NCBI RefSeq assembly: GCF_036231355.1
Contig: NZ_CP109496.1
Span: forward strand, 3,348,001-3,412,000
DNA from: Streptomyces sp. NBC_01431
GTDB lineage: Bacteria > Actinomycetota > Actinomycetes > Streptomycetales > Streptomycetaceae
Direction of reading: 5' to 3'
DNA: 64,000 bases
In this document: positions 54,815 to 63,202 of the stretch, piece by piece
Layout of the letters: every line of letters begins with the position of its first letter
Numbering within the stretch: position 1 is the first letter of the stretch
Translations under genes and position numbers: made by a program
The notes under the pieces: generated by a model
Told to the model about the DNA's origin: nothing
Database searches by the model: none
Seen by the model: only the letters and a program-made list of their open reading frames with translations

Positions 54815-54945
54815 AAGGGGCTGAACAATACGAAACGCCCCGGCGCAGGCGCACGGGGCGTAGCTCGACCGGAACGAATCCCGGGAGCTTTCCACGGTCA
54901 CCTGCGCGGGTCGTCCGCATTGAGCGGATCCTTCGGCCACCGCCC
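54815..54945 (-). ncRNA. Ribosomal protein L10 leader RNA
   Basis: The leader has several pairings. ATCCGC-TCAAT-GCGGA makes a hairpin (54914-54928). GCGCAGG (54901-54907) can pair with CCTGCGC (54843-54849). That pairing competes with a strong hairpin CGCCCCG...CGGGGCG (54835-54861). This layout upstream of rplJ fits the L10 leader, which L10-L12 binds for feedback control. The family match is from memory; the pairings are seen. Confidence 0.7.
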
Positions 54946-54993
54946 CTTCGAATGAAGGCACGGCAACGACCAGCGGTCTTTGGCTTCTGGGGA

Positions 54994-55019
54994 AGCGTAC
55001 GGTACGTCGTCCGTGTCAA
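54994..55019 (-). promoter_or_regulatory. Possible rplJL promoter
   Basis: On the minus strand TTGACA (55014-55019) is a perfect -35. TACGCT (54994-54999) looks like a -10 but the spacer would be only 14 bp, so the true -10 may be a shifted hexamer. The transcript would start upstream of the L10 leader. Confidence 0.5.
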
Positions 55020-55071
55020 GCAAATCCGCCCATACGGGTTGCTCGTTCGGGGGTGGACGACGACGGGCCCG

Positions 55072-55995
55072 TCAGGCGTTGTCGCCCGTGCCGCGGCCCT
55101 TCATCATGTCGGCGAAGTCGAAGGTCTCCGACGCCGGCGGCGCACTGACGGCGACCTTGGTGCCGTAGTCCGAGTAGTGCGCGCTCATGGTGATCTGGCC
55201 GTTGGAGCTGTTGATGCCGACGTTCATCCGCACCGGGTAGCCGTCCTTGTTGAGCCAGAGCTCGGTGTCGTACCCCTGGATGCCGGCCTGCTTCATGCCG
55301 TCGACGAGCTTCTGGCGGTCCTGGGCGGGCATGCCGTCCAGGTTCTGGTTGCTCGCCACCATCTCGTCCAGCGTCAGGGTGCCCTTGTAGTGCTCCGCCG
55401 GGGCGCCGTCGATCTGCTCGGTACCGAGGTGCTTCACGTTCGGCGAGTCCGTCAGCAGGGCGAGCTGCTGGGCCGGGTCCTGCTTCTCCGCGCCGCCGGT
55501 CATCGCCTGGGGCGACACCGCACCACCGCCCGCCTTGGCCAGGGCGCCGAGGTCCATCTTCATCCAGCGCTTGCCGTCCATGTCCTTGGCCGCGGCGGCA
55601 CCCACGTCCGTGTACGAGACACCGTCGAGCTGGATCATGTGCAGCTTGGCCGGTGCGTCCGGCGCGGTCTTGAAGGCGGCACCGCTCAGGGTCAGGTCCA
55701 GCGCGGCCGGGTCCCACGACTGGACGCCGGACATCTCCATGTCGCCCGCGCCCGCGGCCCCCGCCCCCGGGATCGACATCTTCATGGTGACCTTCGCCGA
55801 CTTGGCCGCCGAGGTCTTCTTGTACGCCGCCTGGAGCGCCGTGCGGGCGTCCTTGGGGCTCGACATCCCGGCGTCCTTCTTCGGCGCTTCGGCGGACTTC
55901 TTGGCGTCGCCCCCGCTCTGGCACCCGGCGGCCCCCGCCACCAGTACCGCCACCGCCGCCAGGGAGATTCCGGCGCGCTCGACCGACCTGCTCAT
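55072..55995 (-). CDS. Lipoprotein, LppX/LprG-like
   Basis: The protein has 307 residues. A signal peptide with lipobox AGAAGC (Cys at about 25) and a charged linker are followed by a domain with alternating strands: AKVTMKMSIPG, DLTLSGAAFKTAPD, VKHLGTEQIDGAPAEHYKGT, YDTELWLNKDGYPVRMNVGI, and YSDYGTKVAVSAPPASETFD. This layout resembles the LolA-like LppX/LprAFG lipid-carrier lipoproteins of actinobacteria. It sits between the rplKA and rplJL operons in Streptomyces as a separate unit with a terminator before it. The lipid ligand is unknown. Confidence 0.85.
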   Translation of the reverse strand: MSRSVERAGISLAAVAVLVAGAAGCQSGGDAKKSAEAPKKDAGMSSPKDARTALQAAYKKTSAAKSAKVTMKMSIPGAGAAGAGDMEMSGVQSWDPAALDLTLSGAAFKTAPDAPAKLHMIQLDGVSYTDVGAAAAKDMDGKRWMKMDLGALAKAGGGAVSPQAMTGGAEKQDPAQQLALLTDSPNVKHLGTEQIDGAPAEHYKGTLTLDEMVASNQNLDGMPAQDRQKLVDGMKQAGIQGYDTELWLNKDGYPVRMNVGINSSNGQITMSAHYSDYGTKVAVSAPPASETFDFADMMKGRGTGDNA

Positions 55996-56069
55996 GACCC
56001 CACCCCTTGATCAATCCGACGCAAACTCCCGCAACCGTAACTCAGCCCACTGACAGCGGACACAGAAAA

Positions 56070-56107
56070 ACCGGCCCCCGCTCCTCTGTCGAGGTGCGGG
56101 GGCCGGT
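56070..56107 (-). terminator. Terminator after rplA
   Basis: ACCGGCCCCCGC pairs with GCGGGGGCCGGT (right arm ending at 56107) in a 12-bp stem with a 14-base loop, 50 bp past the rplA stop and before the lipoprotein gene. Confidence 0.88.
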
Positions 56108-56156
56108 CTCAGTACAGCTCAGTACGCGAACCCGCGACTGCCGGTGATCGGTGGGA

Positions 56157-56879
56157 TCAGACGGCGGCCGGGTCCTCCTCGACGAGGAGGTTGCGGGTGC
56201 GGTTGGAGTCGAGCGAGATACCGGGGCCCATCGTGGTGGTGATGGTCGCCTTCTTGATGTACCGGCCCTTGGCGGCGGACGGCTTCAGACGGAGGATCTC
56301 CTCCAGAGCCGCACCGTAGTTCTCCACCAGCTTGGTGTCGTCGAAGGACACCTTGCCGATGATGAAGTGCAGGTTCGAGTGCTTGTCGACGCGGAACTCG
56401 ATCTTGCCGCCCTTGATCTCCTCGACGGCCTTGGCGACGTCGGGGGTGACCGTGCCGGTCTTCGGGTTCGGCATCAGACCACGGGGACCGAGCACGCGGC
56501 CGAGGCGGCCGACCTTGCCCATGAGGTCCGGGGTGGCGACGACGGCGTCGAAGTCCAGACGGCCCTTCGAAACCTCGTCGATGAGCTCGTCGGAGCCGAC
56601 GATGTCGGCGCCCGCGGCAAGCGCGGCCTCGGCACGGTCACCGGTCGCGAAGACCAGGACCCGGGCGGTCTTACCGGTGCCGTGCGGGAGGTTCACGGTG
56701 CCACGGACCATCTGGTCGGCCTTGCGCGGGTCGACACCCAGGCGGAAGGCGACCTCGACGGTGCCGTCGAACTTGGTCGTGGAGGTCTCCTTGGCGAGAC
56801 GGACCGCCTCGAGCGGCGCGTACAGCTTGTCCGCGTCGATCTTGGCGTCCGCAGCGCGGAGAGTCTTGCTGCGCTTCAC
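56157..56879 (-). CDS. rplA: Ribosomal protein uL1
   Basis: L1 stalk protein that moves E-site tRNA and can repress its own operon, 240 residues. It begins [58 protein letters not shown] and [20 protein letters not shown] are conserved. It follows rplK by 89 bp. Confidence 0.98.
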   Translation of the reverse strand: MKRSKTLRAADAKIDADKLYAPLEAVRLAKETSTTKFDGTVEVAFRLGVDPRKADQMVRGTVNLPHGTGKTARVLVFATGDRAEAALAAGADIVGSDELIDEVSKGRLDFDAVVATPDLMGKVGRLGRVLGPRGLMPNPKTGTVTPDVAKAVEEIKGGKIEFRVDKHSNLHFIIGKVSFDDTKLVENYGAALEEILRLKPSAAKGRYIKKATITTTMGPGISLDSNRTRNLLVEEDPAAV

Positions 56880-56968
56880 TTCAGCTCCTGTGTTGGTTCA
56901 GGCATGGAGTCGTGGTGCGGGCCAGCGCATGGCCCTACCACTGGAGGTCAAACGGGGGTGAGCTGAGA

Positions 56969-57403
56969 TCAGCCCTCGACCGTGATGCCCATGGAACGGG
57001 CGGTGCCGGCGATGATCTTCGACGCGGCGTCCAGGTCGTTGGCGTTCAGGTCGGCGAGCTTCGTCGTGGCGATCTCGCGGACCTGGGCCTCGGTGATCTT
57101 CGCGACCTTGGTCTTGTGCGGCTCGCCGGAGCCCTTCTCGACACCAGCGGCCTTGAGGATCATCTTCGCGGCCGGCGGAGTCTTGGTGATGAAGGTGAAG
57201 GAGCGGTCTTCGTAGACCGTGATCTCCACCGGGATCACCCAGCCACGCTGCGACTCGGTCGCGGCGTTGTAGGCCTTGCAGAACTCCATGATGTTGACGC
57301 CGTGCTGGCCGAGCGCGGGGCCGACCGGCGGGGCCGGGTTCGCCGCACCGGCGTTGATCTGGAGCTTGATAAGCCCCGTGACCTTCTTCTTCTTGGGAGG
57401 CAT
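56969..57403 (-). CDS. rplK: Ribosomal protein uL11
   Basis: GTPase-centre protein, 144 residues. [40 protein letters not shown] (the proline-rich hinge targeted by thiopeptides) and [20 protein letters not shown] are diagnostic. A hairpin CATCCG/CGGATG (57440-57457) lies in its leader, after the nusG terminator. Confidence 0.98.
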
Positions 57404-57503
57404 TGCTCTCTCCGGGTCCTAGTGAGAGTGAACCGCCTGCATCCGATCAACCGGATGGAGGCATACCGCACAACGATAACGGGTATAGCTGCGCGGCTAA
57501 AAA

Positions 57504-57548
57504 CCGAGCAGGTCAGAGGGGCTGCGAGAGCCTCTCTGACCTGCTCGG
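57504..57548 (-). terminator. Terminator after nusG
   Basis: CCGAGCAGGTCAGAGGG (57504-57520) pairs with CCTCTCTGACCTGCTCGG (57531-57548) in a 17-bp stem with one wobble, 22 bp past the nusG stop. Confidence 0.88.
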
Positions 57549-57570
57549 AAGTGCTGGGTTCCAGAAGCCG

Positions 57571-58488
57571 CTAGTTCTTCTGGATCTGGTCGAAGCTGAG
57601 CTCGACCGGGGTCTCGCGGCCGAAGATCTCGACGAGGCCCTTGACCTTCTTCGAGTCGGCGTTGATCTCGTTGATGGTCGCCTGCAGCGTCGCGAACGGG
57701 CCGTCGGTGACGGTGACCGAGTCGCCCACCTCGAAGTCCAGGACCTGGACCTCGACCTTGCGCTGCGGTGCCGGCTTGCCCTCGGCCTCGGCAGCCTCAC
57801 GGGCTGCCTTCTCCTCGGCCTCCGGGGCGAGCATCTTGACGATCTCGTCCAGGGTCAGCGGGTACGGGTCGTAGGCGTTGCCCACGAAACCGGTGACACC
57901 GGGGGTGTTGCGGACGACGCCCCACGACTCGTTCGTCAGATCCATGCGGACGAGAACGTAACCGGGCAGCTTGTTCTGCCGGACGTTCTTGCGCTCGCCG
58001 TTCTTGATCTGGACGATCTCCTCTTCGGGGACCTCGGCCTGGTAGATGAACTCCTCGACGTTCAGCGAGACGGCGCGCTGTTCGAGGTTGGCCTTCACAC
58101 GCTTCTCGTAACCGGCGTACGTGTGGATGACGTACCACTCGCCGGGCAGGAAGCGGAGCTCCTGGCGCAGGGCCTCGACCGGGTCGACCGGAGCGGCGGG
58201 CTCCGCGGCCTCTTCCTCGGCGGCGTCGGTGGCCTCGGCGGGCTCGTCCGACTCGGCGTCCTCGTCCTCGTCGGAGGCCTCGGCGTCGGCGGCTTCGAGC
58301 TCGGCCTCGTCGGCGGGCTCGGCGGAGTCGTCATCGGAGTCGACGTGCAGGGCAGCCTCTTCGGCCGCTTCGCCCGCAGCGGCGTCGGCAGCCTCGGCCT
58401 CGTCCTCGTCGGCCGCCTCGATGATCTCGAGCTCGTCCTCGACGGACTCGACCGACTCGATGGCGTCGTTCAGGTTCGGGTCAGACAC
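57571..58488 (-). CDS. nusG: Transcription termination/antitermination protein NusG
   Basis: The protein has 305 residues from a GTG at 58488 ([20 protein letters not shown]). Unlike the 181-residue E. coli protein it has an N-terminal extension of about 120 residues made almost wholly of Ala, Glu and Asp. The NGN domain follows ([52 protein letters not shown]), then the KOW domain ([40 protein letters not shown]). It couples RNA polymerase to S10 or Rho. It follows secE by 74 bp. Confidence 0.97.
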   Translation of the reverse strand: MSDPNLNDAIESVESVEDELEIIEAADEDEAEAADAAAGEAAEEAALHVDSDDDSAEPADEAELEAADAEASDEDEDAESDEPAEATDAAEEEAAEPAAPVDPVEALRQELRFLPGEWYVIHTYAGYEKRVKANLEQRAVSLNVEEFIYQAEVPEEEIVQIKNGERKNVRQNKLPGYVLVRMDLTNESWGVVRNTPGVTGFVGNAYDPYPLTLDEIVKMLAPEAEEKAAREAAEAEGKPAPQRKVEVQVLDFEVGDSVTVTDGPFATLQATINEINADSKKVKGLVEIFGRETPVELSFDQIQKN

Positions 58489-58562
58489 GGTGGCTGCTTC
58501 TTCCTGGCTACAGATGGGGTGGAACATGCGAAAGGGGCGCCGTTGTGGGCGCCCTTCGCTGA

Positions 58563-58859
58563 TCAGCCGAAGACGTACTTGACTACCTGCTGGAAGCCGG
58601 AGTCAATCAACGTCACGATGCCAATCATGATGACAACGAACACGATCACTACGCTGGTGTACGTCGTCAGCTGGCTGCGTGTCGGCCAGACAACTTTACG
58701 GAGTTCGGCGACAACCTGCCGGTAGAAGAGCGCGAGACGGCCCAGAGGGCCCTTCTTTCCGCGCTTACCGCCCTTGCGGGCCTTCTTCTTCGAATCCTTG
58801 GACTCCGCTGCCTCGTCCTGGGCATCAGGCATGTCGATGGAGCCCACGGCGTCCGTCAC
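58563..58859 (-). CDS. secE: Protein translocase subunit SecE
   Basis: Small Sec translocon subunit, 98 residues from a GTG at 58859 ([20 protein letters not shown]) with GGTGAG upstream; an ATG at 58883 is the alternative. A Lys/Gly-rich basic stretch precedes the conserved amphipathic helix [20 protein letters not shown] and a single membrane segment ([16 protein letters not shown]). The order tRNA-Trp - secE - nusG is widespread, though rpmG is not in between here. Confidence 0.95.
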   Translation of the reverse strand: MTDAVGSIDMPDAQDEAAESKDSKKKARKGGKRGKKGPLGRLALFYRQVVAELRKVVWPTRSQLTTYTSVVIVFVVIMIGIVTLIDSGFQQVVKYVFG

Positions 58860-58965
58860 GCTACTCACCTGATTCCGGGTCATGGCCGTGCCGCGCCCGG
58901 TGGAGCCGCACGGCGGTGCATTGAAGTACGTACATGCGCACACATCCTGGCGAAGGTGTGTGTAG

Positions 58966-59038
58966 CAGGGCCGGAGGGACTTGAACCCCCAACCGCTGGT
59001 TTTGGAGACCAGTGCTCTACCAATTGAGCTACGACCCT
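58966..59038 (-). tRNA. tRNA-Trp (CCA anticodon)
   Basis: A 73-base cloverleaf on the minus strand: acceptor AGGGTCG with CGGCCCT and discriminator G, D-arm GCTCAATTGGTAGAGC, anticodon arm CTGGTCTCCAAAACCAG with CCA, and T-arm GGGGGTTCAAGTCCCTCC. CCA is not encoded. A hairpin (58939-58962) lies just after its 3' end and may end the transcript before secE. Confidence 0.97.
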
Positions 59039-59262
59039 TTGTGGTTCCCCCAACCTACCGCATCAAACGATGTGGTCGGTGAGGGCCAACAGCCAGTGAG
59101 TGTACGTGGTCAGAGGCCCGGCGTCGAACAGCTTGCTCCCGAACGGTCCCGCACCCCGTCCGCACCACCTCTGCCGGTGGCCGCTCGGACGCGTGTCCAC
59201 ATGCTGACCGGTCCGTGGAACGCGGATGCTCCCGGCGTTCGAGGTCTGCGAGCATGGCCCGC

Positions 59263-60501
59263 ATGAGCGCTGCAACTCCCCCGCCTTCCTCCCCCACCGA
59301 GCGCCGGGTCTCCGCGCGCATCGGCGCCATCTCCGAGTCCGCGACCCTCGCCGTCGACGCCAAGGCCAAGGCCCTCAAGGCCGCCGGGCGTCCGGTGATC
59401 GGCTTCGGCGCGGGCGAGCCCGACTTCCCGACGCCCGACTACATCGTCGATGCCGCCGTCGAGGCCTGCCGCAACCCGAAGTACCACCGCTACACGCCGG
59501 CCGGCGGACTGCCCGAGCTGAAGGCCGCGATCGCCGCGAAGACGCTGCGCGACTCCGGCTACGAGGTCGACGCCTCGCAGGTCCTGGTGACCAACGGCGG
59601 CAAGCAGGCGATCTACGAGGCCTTCGCGGCGATCCTCGACCCGGGTGACGAGGTCATCGTCCCGGCCCCGTACTGGACGACCTACCCCGAGTCGATCCGG
59701 CTCGCGGGCGGTGTCCCGGTCGAGGTCGTGGCCGACGAGACGACCGGGTACCGGGTCTCGGTGGAGCAGCTGGAGGCGGCGCGCACGGAGCGTACGAAGG
59801 TCGTGCTCTTCGTCTCCCCGTCCAACCCGACCGGCGCCGTCTACAGCGAGGCCGACGCCGAGGCGATCGGGCGCTGGGCCGTCGAGCACGGCCTGTGGGT
59901 GATGACGGACGAGATCTACGAGCACCTCGTGTACGGCGACGCGGCGTTCACCTCGCTGCCCGCGATCGTGCCCGCGCTGCGCGACAAGTGCATCGTGGTC
60001 AACGGTGTCGCCAAGACCTTCGCGATGACCGGCTGGCGGGTCGGGTGGATCATCGGCCCGAAGGACGTGGTGAAGGCCGCGACCAACCTCCAGTCGCACG
60101 CCACGTCGAACGTCTCCAACGTCGCGCAGATCGCCGCGCTGGCCGCCGTCTCCGGGAACCTGGACGCGGTCGCGGCGATGCGCGAGGCCTTCGACCGGCG
60201 CCGCCGGACCATGGTGCGGATGCTGAGCGAGATCGACGGCGTGATCTGCCCCACCCCCGAGGGCGCCTTCTACGCCTACCCCTCGGTGAAGGGCCTGCTC
60301 GGCAAGGAGATCCGCGGCAAGCGCCCGCAGACCTCGACGGAGCTCGCCGCGCTGATCCTGGACGAGGCCGAGGTCGCGGTCGTCCCCGGCGAGGCCTTCG
60401 GCACGCCGGGCTACCTGCGCCTCTCGTACGCCCTGGGCGACGAGGACCTGGTCGAGGGTGTCTCGCGCATCCAGCAGCTGCTTGCGGAGGCCAAGGACTG
60501 A
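59263..60501 (+). CDS. aspC: Pyridoxal-phosphate aminotransferase, aspartate type
   Basis: A class I aminotransferase of 412 residues from the ATG at 59263; the ATG at 59254 is an alternative. [20 protein letters not shown] opens the protein, with [48 protein letters not shown], the cofactor Lys in [20 protein letters not shown] and the substrate Arg in GYLRLSYA. This pattern matches the 1-gamma aspartate aminotransferases of actinomycetes. It is a single gene divergent from tRNA-Trp, with a terminator after it. Confidence 0.9.
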   Translation: MSAATPPPSSPTERRVSARIGAISESATLAVDAKAKALKAAGRPVIGFGAGEPDFPTPDYIVDAAVEACRNPKYHRYTPAGGLPELKAAIAAKTLRDSGYEVDASQVLVTNGGKQAIYEAFAAILDPGDEVIVPAPYWTTYPESIRLAGGVPVEVVADETTGYRVSVEQLEAARTERTKVVLFVSPSNPTGAVYSEADAEAIGRWAVEHGLWVMTDEIYEHLVYGDAAFTSLPAIVPALRDKCIVVNGVAKTFAMTGWRVGWIIGPKDVVKAATNLQSHATSNVSNVAQIAALAAVSGNLDAVAAMREAFDRRRRTMVRMLSEIDGVICPTPEGAFYAYPSVKGLLGKEIRGKRPQTSTELAALILDEAEVAVVPGEAFGTPGYLRLSYALGDEDLVEGVSRIQQLLAEAKD

Positions 60502-60519
60502 GGTCCGCTCCGCTCACGG

Positions 60520-60553
60520 CAGGGGCACGTCCGGGAAATCGGAGGTGCCCCTG
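60520..60553 (+). terminator. Terminator after aspC
   Basis: CAGGGGCAC (60520-60528) pairs with GTGCCCCTG (60545-60553), extended by an inner TCCG/CGGA pairing. It lies 18 bp past the aspC stop. Confidence 0.8.
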
Positions 60554-60632
60554 TCCCGTTTCTGTGTACGAGCGAGACCACCTTCAGGGAAAGCCCTACC
60601 GGTGCAGTGGGGACGTGCGGCAGGATCTTGGG

Positions 60633-61652
60633 ATGGAGCACGTTCGCGACGTACGAGATCTGCCGAAGGCCCATCTGCACCTGCACTTCACCGGGTCGAT
60701 GCGGCCCACCACCCTGCTGGAGCTCGCCGACAAGTACGGTGTGCGGCTGCCCGACGCGCTGACCGGCGCCGAGCCGCCGAAGCTGCGGGCCACCGACGAG
60801 CGCGGCTGGTTCCGCTTCCAGCGCCTGTACGACACGGCCCGGTCCTGTCTGCGCGCCCCCGAGGACATTCAGCGCCTGGTGCGCGAGGCCGCCGAGGAGG
60901 ACGTCCGGGACGGTTCCGGTTGGCTGGAGATCCAGGTCGACCCGACGTCGTACGCCCCGCTGCTCGGCGGCCTGATTCCGGCCCTGGAGATCATCCTGGA
61001 CGCGGTCGACTCCGCGTCGCGCGAGACCGGGCTCGGCATGCGCGTCGTGGTCGCCGCGAACCGGATGAAGCACCCACTCGACGCGCGCACGCTGGCCCGC
61101 CTCGCGGTCCGCTACGCCGATCGGGGCGTGGTCGGCTTCGGGCTCTCCAACGACGAACGCCGGGGCATGGCAAGGGACTTCGACCGCGCCTTCGCGATCG
61201 CCCGCGAGGGCGGCCTGCTCGCGGCCCCGCACGGTGGCGAACTGGCCGGGCCCTCGTCGGTACGGGACTGCCTGGACGATCTGCACGCGCTGCGGGTCGG
61301 GCACGGGGTGCGTGCCGCCGAGGACCCCCGGCTGCTGCGCCGCCTGGCCGACCAGGGCGTCACCTGCGAGGTCTGCCCCGCGTCCAACGTCGCCCTCGGC
61401 GTGTACGACAAGCACGAGGACGTGCCGCTTCGGGTGCTGTACGACGCGGGCGTCCCGATGGCGCTGGGCGCGGACGACCCGCTGCTCTTCGGGTCACGAC
61501 TCGCCGACCAGTACGAGATCGCGCGCCAGCGCCACGGGTTCGGCGACACCGAGCTTGCCGAACTGGCCCGCCAGTCGATCCGCGCCTCGGCCGCACCCCC
61601 GGAGGTCCGGGAGAAGCTGCTGGCAGGCGTAGAGGGATGGCTGACCCCTTAG
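60633..61652 (+). CDS. Adenosine deaminase family protein
   Basis: The protein has 339 residues from the ATG at 60633. It belongs to the metal-dependent deaminase branch of the amidohydrolases: LPKAHLHLHFTGSMRP (HxH metal motif), APHGGELAGPSSVRDCLDDL (the His-x-x-Glu pair), RVGHGVRAAED, CPASNVALGVYDKHEDVPLR and MALGADDPLLFGS (the Asp pair). Substrates in the family include adenosine, adenine and 6-aminodeoxyfutalosine; the sequence alone does not decide. The stop codon TAG lies at the left edge of a dispersed repeat. Confidence 0.88.
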   Translation: MEHVRDVRDLPKAHLHLHFTGSMRPTTLLELADKYGVRLPDALTGAEPPKLRATDERGWFRFQRLYDTARSCLRAPEDIQRLVREAAEEDVRDGSGWLEIQVDPTSYAPLLGGLIPALEIILDAVDSASRETGLGMRVVVAANRMKHPLDARTLARLAVRYADRGVVGFGLSNDERRGMARDFDRAFAIAREGGLLAAPHGGELAGPSSVRDCLDDLHALRVGHGVRAAEDPRLLRRLADQGVTCEVCPASNVALGVYDKHEDVPLRVLYDAGVPMALGADDPLLFGSRLADQYEIARQRHGFGDTELAELARQSIRASAAPPEVREKLLAGVEGWLTP

Positions 61653-61670
61653 GGGCGCGGGGAACTGCGC
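61652..61670. repeat. Dispersed GC-rich repeat, copy D
   Basis: GGGGCGCGGGGAACTGCGC followed by GACCAGCC, identical to copy A in the rpoA-rplQ gap. It begins on the last base of the deaminase stop codon, and CCCCTTAGGGG around the stop makes a small palindrome. Confidence 0.85.
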
Positions 61671-61680
61671 GACCAGCCCC

Positions 61681-61800
61681 GCACGGCCCGCAGCCGATCC
61701 CGCCGGGCAACAAGCGCCCCGCACGGCCCGCAGCCGAACCGACCGGACAACCTGAGCTCCGCAAGGCCCGCCCGGCAGCCGAGCCGCCGCACAACCAGCG
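61681..61800. repeat. Three 40-bp imperfect tandem repeats
   Basis: Units starting GCACGGCCCGCAGCCGA begin at 61681 and 61721, and a diverged one (GCAAGGCCCG) at 61761, an exact 40-bp period. A fourth fragment (GCAGCC) follows near 61805. They fill the gap between the deaminase gene and the tetR gene, directly after repeat copy D. Confidence 0.8.
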
Positions 61801-61827
61801 CCCCGCAGCCACAGCCCCGACGTGCGC

Positions 61828-62424
61828 CTAGGCGATTCCGCGCAGGACCGCCCGCGCCGTGGCCAGCGCGAATTCCGGCAGCGGCTGGGGAGGCTGGCCG
61901 GTCTCCGTCATGTCGTACGCGAACGCCCGCAGCGCACAGGCCCCGAGCAGCAACGACGCCGCCGCATACGTGTCGGCGCCCGAGGCGATCCGCCCGGCCC
62001 GCTGCTCCGCCCGGAGATACGCGTCGACGCCCTCGATCGGCACGTGCGGGCCCGAGCCGAGTTCGCGCAGGGCGTCGTCGTGGCGGCGTTTGAGCTGGGG
62101 ATCCGCGTAAAGGGACGCTGCGATCGGGAAGCTCTCCGCGTAGAACAGCGCGGCCTGGCGGGCGATCTCGGTCAGGTTCTCCTCGACCGAGCCCTCCCCC
62201 GGCTCGGCGGCCAGCCGCGACACCAGCGGGCCCAGTTGGGGCAGCCGCTCGTTGAGGACCTTCACGAACAGGTCCTCCTTGCTCGCGAAGTGCTTGTAGA
62301 GCGCGGCCTCCGAGCAGCCCGCGGCCTTCGCGATCTCTTTGGTCGTGGCCCGCGCGAGTCCAATGGTGTGCATGAGCTCGTGTGCCGCGTCGACGATGCG
62401 GACCCGGGCCGGCGGCAACTGCAT
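61828..62424 (-). CDS. TetR-family transcriptional regulator
   Basis: The protein has 198 residues. The N-terminal HTH region is RIVDAAHELMHTIGLARATT, KEIAKAAGCSEAALYKHFAS, KEDLF; the C-terminal ~140 residues are the ligand-binding and dimerisation domain. It is divergent from an NAD(P)H-binding oxidoreductase gene, and two matching operators lie in the 119-bp gap. It therefore probably represses itself and the oxidoreductase. The ligand is unknown. Confidence 0.93.
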   Translation of the reverse strand: MQLPPARVRIVDAAHELMHTIGLARATTKEIAKAAGCSEAALYKHFASKEDLFVKVLNERLPQLGPLVSRLAAEPGEGSVEENLTEIARQAALFYAESFPIAASLYADPQLKRRHDDALRELGSGPHVPIEGVDAYLRAEQRAGRIASGADTYAAASLLLGACALRAFAYDMTETGQPPQPLPEFALATARAVLRGIA

Positions 62425-62446
62425 GTGTGCTCCAACGGGGCTTGAC

Positions 62447-62506
62447 GAGTGGGTAAGTATTTACTCACTCTAGTGGGGAGGCGTGGTGAGTGAATACTCA
62501 CCCACC
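62447..62506. promoter_or_regulatory. Duplicated TetR operator
   Basis: Site 1: GAGTGGGTAA-GTAT-TTACTCACTC (62447-62470, one mismatch in 10-bp arms). Site 2: GGTGAGT-GAAT-ACTCACC (62485-62502). Read in the same sense, both fit GTGAGTRAATACTYACCCAC, 18 of 20 bases identical. They are in opposite orientation about 37 bp apart, in the gap between the divergent genes. Confidence 0.85.
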
Positions 62507-62543
62507 TTTTCTCGGCCACTTACCGCCCTAGGAGGGTGACGCG

Positions 62544-63176
62544 ATGAAGCTCACGGTTTTCGGTGCCACAGGAGGCATCGGCCAGGAAATCGTCAAGCAG
62601 GCGCTGGCTTCCGGTCACGAGGTGACGGCGGTCGTGCGCGACCCCGCGAGGTTCACGGTGACCGGCACCGGCCTCCAGGTCTTCCGGGCCGATCTGACCG
62701 ACCCCGAATCACTGCGCGCCGCGGTCGCCGGGAGGCACGCCGTCCTGTCCGGGCTCGGCGCCCGCAAGCGCTCGGACGCGGGGGTCGCGGCCCGGCTCAC
62801 GCGGTCGGTGATCGCCGCGATGGAGGCGGAGGGGACCCGGCGGCTGATCGTCGTGAGCGCGGCGCCGCTGGGGCCGGAGCCCGAGGGGCAGCCGCTCGTC
62901 GACCGCCTCATGCTGTCCGCGATCGGCGCGCTGCTCAAGGGCGTCTACGACGACCTGCGCGTCATGGAGCAGGAACTGGCGCGCAGCGCGACCGACTGGA
63001 CGTCGGTGCGTCCGCCCCGGCTGCTCGACAAGCCGCTGACCGGGGCGTACCGGGTCACCGTCGGCGCGAATCCGCGCAGTGGGCGGCTGATCTCGCGGGC
63101 GGACGTGGCCCACGCGATGCTGGCGTTCGTCGACAACCCGGCGACGGTCAAGCAGGGCGTGGGGGTGGCCTACTGA
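62544..63176 (+). CDS. NAD(P)H-binding oxidoreductase (atypical SDR)
   Basis: The protein has 210 residues with GGAGGG upstream of its ATG. MKLTVFGATGGIGQEIVKQA is a GxxGxxG Rossmann motif; DLTDPESLRAAVAGRHAVLS, RRLIVVSAAPLG and DWTSVRPPRLLDKPLTG match the NAD(P)H-binding (NmrA/BVR-B-like) group of atypical short-chain dehydrogenases. No classical YxxxK active site is evident. Likely controlled by the divergent TetR regulator. The substrate is unknown. Confidence 0.9.
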   Translation: MKLTVFGATGGIGQEIVKQALASGHEVTAVVRDPARFTVTGTGLQVFRADLTDPESLRAAVAGRHAVLSGLGARKRSDAGVAARLTRSVIAAMEAEGTRRLIVVSAAPLGPEPEGQPLVDRLMLSAIGALLKGVYDDLRVMEQELARSATDWTSVRPPRLLDKPLTGAYRVTVGANPRSGRLISRADVAHAMLAFVDNPATVKQGVGVAY

Positions 63177-63202
63177 GGGCCGGGGAAGCGTTTTCGCGGG
63201 GG

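Noticed and set aside
61681..61800. CRISPR array
   Set aside because: The repeats are directly adjacent 40-bp imperfect units without unique spacers, and no cas genes are present.
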